From contig DATKQI010000101.1 of assembly GCA_035532755.1 (NCBI GenBank), positions 1 to 22,072 on the forward strand: a stretch of DNA of 22,072 bases. Direction: 5' to 3'. The position numbers and the translations under genes were made by a program. The DNA is from DATKQI01 sp035532755 (GTDB lineage: Bacteria; Pseudomonadota; Alphaproteobacteria; Acetobacterales; Acetobacteraceae). Shown one piece after another: positions 7,930 through 14,305 of the stretch; within the stretch, counting starts at the first letter, position 1, and each line of letters begins with the position of its first letter. The notes under the pieces are model-generated. The model had not been told where the DNA came from, did no database searches, and was given only the letters and a program-made list of their open reading frames with translations.

Positions 7930-8528
7930 TGCGGCAGCCCCGTCCTCTGGCCCGTGCCGCCCTGCCGGCCGATCCCTCGGCGCTGGCGCGCTTCCTGCTG
8001 GGCAAGCTCGTCGTCCGCCTGCTGCCGGAAGGGCAGATCAGCGGCCGCATCGTCGAAACCGAGGCGTATCTGGTGGGGGATGCCGCCTGCCATGCGTATC
8101 GCGGCATCACGCCGCGCAACCGCTCGCTGTTCCTCGACCGCGGCCATGCCTACGTCTATCGCGCCTACGGCACGTGCTGGATGCTGAACGTGGCGGGCGA
8201 GTCTCCTGGCATCGGCGCAGGCGTGCTGATCCGCGCGCTGGAGCCGCTTTCCGGGATCGCGCTGATGGAACGCAATCGCGGCGGCGCGCCGCTGCGCGAT
8301 CTTGCGCGCGGGCCCGGCCGGCTGGCGGCGGCCCTGGCGATCGACCGGTCGCTCGACGGTGCCGATCTGTGCGCGCCGGGCCCGGTCTGGCTGGAGGACG
8401 ACGGCGCCGGCCCGGGCGAGATCGGGTGCAGCATGCGCATCGGCATCACCCGCGATGCCGACCGGCTGCTGCGCTTCTACGTGCGGGGCAGCCGCTTCGT
8501 CAGCGGGCCGCGCGCGCTGAACGGCTGA
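7929..8528 (+). CDS. mpg: 3-methyladenine DNA glycosylase, AAG/MPG family
   Basis: This enzyme removes alkylated and deaminated purines to start base-excision repair. The 199-residue product matches the AAG fold: GRIVETEAYLV at 39-49 with Glu45 as the catalytic base and Tyr47, His55 and the AYVYRAYG tyrosines (75-80) lining the base pocket, TPRNRSLF at 61-68, and RALEPLSG and ARGPGRLAAALAI at about 102-138. The ATG at 7929 overlaps the HAD stop (TGATG); a longer in-frame extension through the HAD gene on the same strand is artefactual. It converges with the GST gene over 12 bases. Together with uvrB and uvrC it forms a repair-rich neighbourhood. Family identity is clear. Confidence 0.95.
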   Translation: MRQPRPLARAALPADPSALARFLLGKLVVRLLPEGQISGRIVETEAYLVGDAACHAYRGITPRNRSLFLDRGHAYVYRAYGTCWMLNVAGESPGIGAGVLIRALEPLSGIALMERNRGGAPLRDLARGPGRLAAALAIDRSLDGADLCAPGPVWLEDDGAGPGEIGCSMRIGITRDADRLLRFYVRGSRFVSGPRALNG

Positions 8529-8540
8529 TCCGCGGCTGCC

Positions 8541-9164
8541 TCAACTCATCGGCTGTGCGATATGGGCCACGCATGCCGGCCGGCCCAGCAGGCGCTGGTA
8601 CCATGCCGCCAGATGCGGCAGGTCCGGCCGGGTGATCGGCAGGTTCAGCCAGCGGTGCACGAGCGGACCCAAGGCGATGTCGGCCAGGGTGAAAGCCGTC
8701 CCCGCCACGTGCGGCCTGTCGGCAAGCTGCGCATCCAGCATCGTCCACATCGGCGTTGCCTGGGCGATGGCGGCGGCGATCGCGGCGGGATCGCGCTTTT
8801 CGGGCGGCAGGCGGACCAGCGAATGGAACACCGTGCTCATCGGCCGGGTCGGCATGGTCTGCTCCCAGTCCAGCCAGCGATCGATTTCGGCGCGCTGTTT
8901 CGGCGGCTGGGGCCAGAGCCCGGTGCCCGGCGCGTGGGCATCGCACAGGTAGCGCAGGATCGCGTTGCTCTCCCACATGGCGAATCCGCCATCTTCCAGC
9001 GTGGGCACGAGGCCGGTCGGGTTCATGGCGCGATAGACAGGGGTGGCGGTGCCGCCGAACGGGCCGCCGACATCGACGCGTTCGTACGGCAGGCCCAGCT
9101 CCTCCAGCAGCCAGATCACCTTCATCACGTTGCTGCTATTCGCGCGGCCCCACAGCTTCAGCAT
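8541..9164 (-). CDS. Glutathione S-transferase
   Basis: A 207-residue cytosolic GST. The N-terminal thioredoxin-like domain begins MLKLWGRANSSNVMKV with Ser10/Ser11 as candidate glutathione-activating residues, then LEELGLPYE, the cis-Pro segment NPTGLVPTLED, and the glutathione gamma-glutamyl contact ESNAILRYL (Glu65-Ser66). The C-terminal all-helical domain includes FTLADIALGPLVHRW, the N-capping box motif of GSTs. The ATG at 9164 has GGAGGA seven bases upstream; a longer in-frame start at 9263 would overlap the divergent dsbB promoter and adds a low-complexity Arg-rich leader, so it is not used. Substrate unknown; detoxification of electrophiles is the family role. Confidence 0.9.
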   Translation of the reverse strand: MLKLWGRANSSNVMKVIWLLEELGLPYERVDVGGPFGGTATPVYRAMNPTGLVPTLEDGGFAMWESNAILRYLCDAHAPGTGLWPQPPKQRAEIDRWLDWEQTMPTRPMSTVFHSLVRLPPEKRDPAAIAAAIAQATPMWTMLDAQLADRPHVAGTAFTLADIALGPLVHRWLNLPITRPDLPHLAAWYQRLLGRPACVAHIAQPMS

Positions 9165-9262
9165 CGGCCTTCCTCCAGGTTTCCCGAAGCGAACGCTACG
9201 GCGGAGAGGGCGAAGCGGCAATTGCCGGGCCGACCGATCCGGGCGATATCGCGAGGATGACA

Positions 9263-9757
9263 ATGATCACGCACCGGCAGGCCGCGCTGCTTGCCGCCCT
9301 GGCCGCGGCCGTTGCCCTCGGGGTGGCGCTGGCTTCCGAACGGTTCGGCGGGCTTGCCCCCTGTGCGCTGTGCCTGGTGGAGCGATGGCCGTACCGCATC
9401 GCCATCGGCCTCGGCGTGCTGGCAGCCCTGCTGCCGCGCGCGGCCGGGCGGGTGGTGCTGGCGATGTTAGCGCTGATCATCCTGGGCGATGCGGCCATCG
9501 CCTTCGTGCATGTGGGCGTGGAGCAGCATCTGTGGCCAAGCCCCCTGCCCGAGTGCGCTGCCCCGCATCTGGCCACCGGCAGCGTGTCCAAGCTGCTGGC
9601 GAGCATGCCGCTGCGCCCGGCCAAGCCCTGCGATTCGCCGAGCTACCTGATCCCGTTCCTCCCGCTGTCGATGGCGGCGATGGACCTGATCTACGCCCTG
9701 GTGTTCGCGGGCCTGATCGGCGCCTATCTGTGGCGCACACCCTGGAGAGCGAGATGA
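9263..9757 (+). CDS. dsbB: Disulfide bond formation protein B
   Basis: DsbB is an inner-membrane enzyme that reoxidises DsbA and passes electrons to ubiquinone. The 164-residue product has four predicted membrane helices (about 8-25, 44-60, 64-83, 134-155). Periplasmic redox pairs are Cys34-x2-Cys37 (LAPCALCLVERW) after helix 1, and Cys98 with Cys123 in the second loop. Two ATG codons lie six bases apart; the GAGG at 9253-9256 fits the second (9263) better than the first (9257). The stop overlaps the coq7 start (ATGA, 9754-9757). It diverges from the GST over about 98 bases. The coupling to coq7 makes sense because coq7 helps make its electron acceptor. Confidence 0.93.
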   Translation: MITHRQAALLAALAAAVALGVALASERFGGLAPCALCLVERWPYRIAIGLGVLAALLPRAAGRVVLAMLALIILGDAAIAFVHVGVEQHLWPSPLPECAAPHLATGSVSKLLASMPLRPAKPCDSPSYLIPFLPLSMAAMDLIYALVFAGLIGAYLWRTPWRAR

Positions 9758-10299
9758 GCGACAGCGCGACGCTGCCCGGCGACCCGACGCCGGCGGAGGC
9801 CATCGAGCGGATGATCCGCGTCGATCATGCCGGCGAATATGGCGCGGCGCAGATCTATGCCGGGCAGATCGCCGTGCTGGGGCGCGGGCCGAAGGGCGAT
9901 CTGCTGCGGCACATGAAGGCGCAGGAGCAGCATCACCTCGACACCTTTGCCGCCCTGATCGTGCAGCGGCGGGTGCGCCCGACCGCGCTGCTGCCGCTGT
10001 GGCGGGTCGCCGGCTTCGCCCTGGGTGCCGCGACCGCCCTGCTGGGCGAGCGCGCGGCGATGGCCTGCACCGTGGCGGTGGAGGAGGCGATCGACGAGCA
10101 TTATGCCGGCCAGGCCGCCGTGCTGGACGAGAGCGAGGCGGCGCTGAAATCCACCATCGAGACGTTCCGCGCGGAGGAGCTGGAGCACCGCGACATCGGC
10201 CTTGCGCACGAGGCGGAAAAGGCGCCGGGCTACCGGCTGCTGACGCGCGCGATCAAGACCGGCTGCAAGGTGGCGATTCGTGCCAGCGAGCGGATCTGA
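9754..10299 (+). CDS. coq7: Demethoxyubiquinone hydroxylase (Coq7)
   Basis: Coq7 performs the penultimate ring hydroxylation of ubiquinone synthesis at the inner membrane. The 181-residue product has the ferritin-like di-iron ligands: Glu28 (VDHAGEYGA), Glu58-x2-His61 (AQEQHHLD), Glu110 (VAVEEAIDEHY), and Glu142-x2-His145 (RAEELEHRD). The hydrophobic VAGFALGAATALLGE segment at 85-99 is the membrane-anchoring part. The start overlaps the dsbB stop and has GGAG upstream. It converges on the HNH gene over 12 bases. Length and motifs match the alphaproteobacterial Coq7 family. Confidence 0.96.
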   Translation: MSDSATLPGDPTPAEAIERMIRVDHAGEYGAAQIYAGQIAVLGRGPKGDLLRHMKAQEQHHLDTFAALIVQRRVRPTALLPLWRVAGFALGAATALLGERAAMACTVAVEEAIDEHYAGQAAVLDESEAALKSTIETFRAEELEHRDIGLAHEAEKAPGYRLLTRAIKTGCKVAIRASERI

Positions 10300-10311
10300 T
10301 CGCAAGCGCAA

Positions 10312-10872
10312 TCAGCTCTCCAGCTCGCTGTCCCAATACAGATAATCCCGCCAGCTCTCGTGCAGGTAGTTGGGCGGGAAGCCGCGACCGTGGTCCTGCA
10401 GTTCCCAGCTCGTGGGCTGTCGCGGCGCGAGGCGGGGGAACATGTGGCATTCCCGCGGCAGGCGCGAACCCTTCTCCAGGTTGCAATCGCCGCAGGCGGT
10501 CACGACGTTGTCCCAGGTGGTGTGGCCGCCGCGCGAACGGGGGATCACGTGATCGAAGGTCAGATCCGGGGTGGGATAGCGATCGCCGCAGTACTGGCAA
10601 CTGAAGCTGTCCCGCAGAAACACGTTGAAGCGGGTGAAGGCGGGGCGGCGGGCGGAGGGGATGTAATCCTTCAGCGCGATCACGCTGGGCAGGCGCATGG
10701 TCTGGCTGGGGGAGTGCACCGCGGTTTCGTACTCGCTCAGCACCGACACGCGGTCCAGGAACACCGCCTTCACGGCATCCTGCCAGCACCAGACGGAAAG
10801 CGGGAAATACGATAGCGGGCGGAAATCCGCGTTCAGAACGAGGGCTGGATAATGTTGGCCGCCGTCGGGCAA
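10312..10872 (-). CDS. HNH endonuclease domain protein (zinc-finger type), TTG start
   Basis: A 186-residue protein of the widespread stand-alone HNH family. The N-terminal ALVLNADFRPLSYFPLSVW region is typical of the family and is followed by the ββα-metal domain: Cys92-x2-Cys95, Asp107-His108 (FDHVIPRSRGG), Asn122, and Cys127-x2-Cys130 (ACGDCNLEKG). The four cysteines should bind structural zinc, while the His/Asn bind the catalytic metal. No inserted intron or restriction partner is nearby, so the role is unknown (repair or nucleic-acid processing are both possible). The start is TTG at 10872, with AAGGGAG upstream; no in-frame ATG precedes the conserved N-terminus. It is downstream of the hydrolase gene on the same strand with 146 bases between. 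Confidence 0.87.
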   Translation of the reverse strand: MPDGGQHYPALVLNADFRPLSYFPLSVWCWQDAVKAVFLDRVSVLSEYETAVHSPSQTMRLPSVIALKDYIPSARRPAFTRFNVFLRDSFSCQYCGDRYPTPDLTFDHVIPRSRGGHTTWDNVVTACGDCNLEKGSRLPRECHMFPRLAPRQPTSWELQDHGRGFPPNYLHESWRDYLYWDSELES

Positions 10873-11018
10873 TCGCCGCTCCCTTGCGGGCGGGGCCCTA
10901 TCCCTGGGGGTCTGCTCGTCCCGCGACCCGCCAGATGTTGAGCGCCGCCGTGAACCATCGCGGTTATCGCAGAGCGGGGCGCGGTGGGCAAGGATGTGGT
11001 GGTGATTTCACAGGCCCG

Positions 11019-11678
11019 TCATGCGCCGGGTGCGGCGGCGAAGGCGCGCTGGAGGAACAATGCGCCGGTGGACAGGCCGGCATCGTCGATGCCGTGCGCA
11101 AGGCGGGGACACCACAACGTTTCCACCGGCACGCCGGCCTCGCGCAGGGTGCGCTCGGCATCCTGCGAGCGTGTGATGGGCACGACCTGATCCTGCTCGC
11201 CATGGACCAGCAGCGTGGGTGCACGGTTGGCGATTTCAACCGGAAGGGTTTCCGGCGCCAGCAATGCGCCGGAGAAGGCGAGAATGGCGCGCGGGGCGAC
11301 TGGGCGGCGCAGGCCGGCGAACAATGCGGTCATCGCGCCCTGGCTGAAGCCCATGAGCGCGTACGCCGGCAGGGCGAGCCGCGCCAGCTCGGCATCTATG
11401 AAACGGTCCAGCGCCGCGGCGGCGGCGCGGATGCCGGCCTCCATCACCGCGGGCGTGCGATCGGACAGGCTGAACCATTGCCTGCCCATCGGCGCCATGT
11501 CGTACGGAAAGGGTGCGTGGGGCGAGACGAAGCGGGCATTCGGCAGGGCGATGCCCCAGGTGGGAGCGAGGTCGATCAGGTCATTGCCGTCGGCGCCCAC
11601 GCCGTGGCACAGAACGACGAACTGCTTCGCCGCCCCGCCCGATTTCGGGCCCCATCCCGGTCCATTCAGCGCCGCCAT
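11019..11678 (-). CDS. Alpha/beta-hydrolase of the carboxylesterase/phospholipase family
   Basis: The 219-residue product fits the small serine-esterase family (COG0400-like). The oxyanion-hole stretch LCHGVGADGNDLIDLAP is at 23-39, the nucleophile elbow GFSQG has Ser112, the acid is Asp163 (VHGEQDQVVP), and the base is His195 (RLAHGID). There is no signal peptide, so it is cytosolic. Substrate unknown; the family cleaves carboxyl esters or lysophospholipids. The ATG at 11678 has GGGAGA upstream; a longer open frame extends toward gluQRS but lacks conserved sequence and would overlap that gene's start. The two genes diverge over just 49 bases. Confidence 0.87.
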   Translation of the reverse strand: MAALNGPGWGPKSGGAAKQFVVLCHGVGADGNDLIDLAPTWGIALPNARFVSPHAPFPYDMAPMGRQWFSLSDRTPAVMEAGIRAAAAALDRFIDAELARLALPAYALMGFSQGAMTALFAGLRRPVAPRAILAFSGALLAPETLPVEIANRAPTLLVHGEQDQVVPITRSQDAERTLREAGVPVETLWCPRLAHGIDDAGLSTGALFLQRAFAAAPGA

Positions 11679-11716
11679 GGTGTTCTCCCGCTTGATATGG
11701 GCCCGGCAGTAGCCTT

Positions 11717-11722
11717 GGAGGG
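11717..11722 (+). promoter_or_regulatory. Shine-Dalgarno that decides a CTG start for gluQRS
   Basis: GGAGGG lies five bases before CTG at 11728. It is the only strong ribosome site ahead of the conserved N-terminus, and it is correctly spaced for that CTG rather than for any ATG, GTG or TTG. Confidence 0.65.
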
Positions 11723-11727
11723 CTGCC

Positions 11728-12570
11728 CTGTCCATCACCACCCGCTTCGCGCCCAGCCCGACCGGATGGCTGCATCTGGGCCATGTGCATTCCGCGCTGT
11801 TCGCCTGGCGGCGGGCGCGGGCGGCGGGTGGGCGGTTCCTGCTGCGCATCGAGGATATCGACCCGGCCCGCTGCCGGCCGGCCTTCGCCGATGCCATCAT
11901 CGAGGATCTGCGCTGGCTGGGCCTGAATTGGGACGGGCCGGTACGGGTGCAGTCCGCGCATCTGGCTGAATACAGGGGCGTGCTGGATGTGCTGGCGGAG
12001 CACGGACTACTCTATCCGTGCTTCTGCACGCGCGCGGACATCGCCCGTGAATTGGCATGTTCGGTCGCAGCTCCGCACGGCGCGGAGGGGCCGGCGTATC
12101 CTGGCACCTGCCGCGCCCTGCCCACTTCGGCGGCCGCTGCGCGGGTGCTGGCAGGGGAGCCGCATGCGTTGCGGCTGCATATGGCCCGCGCGCTGGCCGC
12201 CGCTCCCGCGCTGTTGGTGTGCGAGGAGGGCAAAGGCATGATCCCGTGCGATCCGGCCCCGTTCGGCGACGTGGTCCTGGCGCGCAAGGATGCGCCGGCG
12301 AGCTATCATCTCTGCGCCACCCATGATGATGCGATCCAGGGCGTGACCCTGGTGACGCGCGGGGTGGATTTGCGCCCGGCGATGCATCTGCACCGGCTGT
12401 TGCAGGCGCTGCTGGATTGGCCGGTGCCGACCTACGCGCATCATGGGCTGCTGACGGCGCCGGACGGGCGGCGGCTGGCGAAGCGCGACGGGGCGGCGAG
12501 CCTGCGCCAGATGCGCGCCCGCGGGATGAGCCCGGCAGAGGTGCGGGCGCTTGCCGGCTTCCCCGATTGA
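11728..12570 (+). CDS. gluQ: Glutamyl-Q tRNA(Asp) synthetase, apparent CTG start
   Basis: GluQRS attaches glutamate to the queuosine base at position 34 of tRNA(Asp). The inferred 280-residue protein begins LSITTRFAPSPTGWLHLGH. FAPSPTG and HLGH (16-19) are the class I ATP-binding signature, IEDIDP follows, Cys98-x-Cys100 with Tyr124 and Cys128 fit the zinc site, and LAKRD (250-254) replaces KMSKS. It lacks the anticodon-binding domain of GluRS, as this family should. In this frame a TAG stands at 11710-11712, and no ATG, GTG or TTG occurs until GTG at 11785. Starting at that GTG would delete the ATP-binding motif, so the CTG at 11728, backed by GGAGGG, is the best start. A sequencing frameshift is the alternative. 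ridA follows on the same strand. Confidence 0.88.
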   Translation: MSITTRFAPSPTGWLHLGHVHSALFAWRRARAAGGRFLLRIEDIDPARCRPAFADAIIEDLRWLGLNWDGPVRVQSAHLAEYRGVLDVLAEHGLLYPCFCTRADIARELACSVAAPHGAEGPAYPGTCRALPTSAAAARVLAGEPHALRLHMARALAAAPALLVCEEGKGMIPCDPAPFGDVVLARKDAPASYHLCATHDDAIQGVTLVTRGVDLRPAMHLHRLLQALLDWPVPTYAHHGLLTAPDGRRLAKRDGAASLRQMRARGMSPAEVRALAGFPD

Positions 12571-12618
12571 ACCGGATGGGCGATCCTGCCTTCCATCATT
12601 GGCAACTGGAGAGCGACC

Positions 12619-13086
12619 ATGACCGGACGGATCGAGGCGAAACTGAAGGAACTCGGCATCGTGCTGCCCACCCCGATGGCACCGATGGCGAACTACGTGC
12701 CGTTCACCGCCATGGCGGGGCTCGTGATCGTCAGCGGCCAGGTGCCGGCGCGGGACGGCAAGATTGCCTATACCGGCAAGCTCGGCGATCCGGTGAGCAT
12801 CGAGACCGGGCAGACCGCGGCGCAACTGTGCTTTGTGAACGTGCTGGCCCAGTTGAAAATTGCCTGCGGCGGTGATCTGGACCGGGTGAGCCGCGTTCTG
12901 CGCCTGGGGGGATTCATCGCCGCGGTGCCGAGCTTCACCCAGCACGCAGTGGTGATGAACGGCGCTTCCGACCTTGCCGTGGCGGTGTTCGGGGAGGCCG
13001 GTCGGCACGCGCGCAGCACGATCGGCGTGCCTTCTCTTCCCGGTGACGCGGCAGTGGAGGTGGAGGGGATGTTCGCCATCGGCTGA
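12619..13086 (+). CDS. Rid-family protein (YjgF/YER057c/UK114), 155 residues
   Basis: Rid proteins form trimers; RidA itself hydrolyses reactive enamine/imine intermediates from pyridoxal-phosphate enzymes. This 155-residue member is longer than the roughly 130-residue RidA and belongs to the longer group often annotated as a RidA-like or endoribonuclease L-PSP protein. Recognisable features are VIVSGQVP at 36-43, the Phe/Asn segment FVNVLAQLK at about 72-80, and HARSTIGVPSLPGDAAVEVEG with Arg132 at the position of the substrate-binding arginine. The ATG at 12619 has GGAGAG upstream. It lies 48 bases after gluQRS and 39 before the acyltransferase, all on one strand, so an operon is likely. 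Exact substrate unknown. Confidence 0.88.
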   Translation: MTGRIEAKLKELGIVLPTPMAPMANYVPFTAMAGLVIVSGQVPARDGKIAYTGKLGDPVSIETGQTAAQLCFVNVLAQLKIACGGDLDRVSRVLRLGGFIAAVPSFTQHAVVMNGASDLAVAVFGEAGRHARSTIGVPSLPGDAAVEVEGMFAIG

Positions 13087-13125
13087 CCCCCTTTCCTGCG
13101 CGCCGCCGCCCGCCATATTCAGCCC

Positions 13126-14295
13126 ATGCCTGACGGAATCGCCGGCCTGACGCTGAGCCTGCACCCGCGCATTGCCGAGATTCCGGTGGCCGCGTGGGAT
13201 GCCTGCGCGGGCCAGGGCAATCCGTTCGTCAGCCACGCCTTCCTCGGTGCGCTGGAGGACAGCGGATCGGCCGGGGCGAAGACCGGCTGGCTGCCGCAGC
13301 ATGCGGTGCTGCGCGATGAGGGCGAGAATATCGTCGCCGTGGCACCGATGTACGCGAAATCCCACAGTTATGGCGAATACGTGTTCGACCATGGCTGGGC
13401 GCACGCGTTCGAACGGGCCGGGGGTGCATACTACCCGAAGCTGCAGGTGGGCGTGCCGTTCAGCCCGGTGCCGGGCCCGCGGCTGCTGTGCCGGCCGGAT
13501 ATGGCGGTTCCGTACGCCGCGCTGGCACAGGCGCTGGAGGCGGCGGGCCGCGGGCTTGATCTGTCATCGGTGCATGTGACGTTCTGCACCGAGGCCGAAT
13601 GGGCCGCGCTGGGGAATGCCGGCTGGTTGCAGCGGCTGGGCATGCAGTACCACTGGCACAACGCAGGCTACGGCAGCTTCGAGGATTTCCTGGGTGGGCT
13701 GAACGCCCGCAAGCGCAAGACGATCCATCGCGAACGGCGGGATGCGACGGCCGCGCTGAGCTTCCGCACGCTGCGCGGCCATGAGATCACCCCACGCCAC
13801 TGGGAGGCGTTCCATCGGTTCTATCTCTCCACGGTGGATCGCAAATGGGGCAGCGCGTATCTGACGCGACGGTTCTTCCCGCTGCTGTCTGAACGGCTGG
13901 GAGACGCGGTGGTGCTGATGCTGGCCGAGAAGGACGGAGAGCCTGTGGCCGGTGCGCTGAACCTGCTGGGTGCGGATGCGCTGTACGGCCGCAACTGGGG
14001 CTGCCGGGGCGATTGGCCCTTTCTGCATTTCGAGTTGTGCTATTACCGCGCGATCGATTTCGCGATCGCGCATGGGGTGCAGCGGGTGGAAGCGGGGGCG
14101 CAAGGGCAGCACAAGATCCAGCGCGGATACCTGCCGCAGCCGACCTATTCGGCGCACTGGATCGCCCATGGCGGGCTGCGCGATGCGGTTGCCCGGTTTC
14201 TCGCGGAGGAACGGCCTGCAGTGATGGAGGAGATGCGGGACCTGGCCGGGCTTTCGCCATTCCGGAAGACGGAGGAGAGCAGCCTGCGGGATTAA
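13126..14295 (+). CDS. GNAT/FemAB-like acyltransferase (COG3146, DUF482)
   Basis: The 389-residue cytosolic protein matches the COG3146 family, described as peptidoglycan-synthesis-related or GNAT-like on fold grounds. Signs are NPFVSHAFLGALEDSGS at 32-48, YYPKLQVGVPFSPVPGPRLL at 102-121, the basic NARKRKTIHRERR stretch at 193-205, YLTRRFFPLL, GALYG-type core (GADALYGRNWG), and EAGAQGQHKIQRGYLP at 322-337. The true substrate of this family has not been settled as far as I know. The start ATG has no obvious ribosome site, fitting translation coupled to the upstream ridA gene. It converges with mccA across 10 bases. Confidence 0.85.
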   Translation: MPDGIAGLTLSLHPRIAEIPVAAWDACAGQGNPFVSHAFLGALEDSGSAGAKTGWLPQHAVLRDEGENIVAVAPMYAKSHSYGEYVFDHGWAHAFERAGGAYYPKLQVGVPFSPVPGPRLLCRPDMAVPYAALAQALEAAGRGLDLSSVHVTFCTEAEWAALGNAGWLQRLGMQYHWHNAGYGSFEDFLGGLNARKRKTIHRERRDATAALSFRTLRGHEITPRHWEAFHRFYLSTVDRKWGSAYLTRRFFPLLSERLGDAVVLMLAEKDGEPVAGALNLLGADALYGRNWGCRGDWPFLHFELCYYRAIDFAIAHGVQRVEAGAQGQHKIQRGYLPQPTYSAHWIAHGGLRDAVARFLAEERPAVMEEMRDLAGLSPFRKTEESSLRD

Positions 14296-14305
14296 CGGGG
14301 CCGGT

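Noticed and set aside
9165..9262. Possible N-terminal extensions of both the GST and dsbB through the divergent gap
   Set aside because: Good ribosome sites at the shorter starts, conserved N-termini there, and the gap is needed for promoters.
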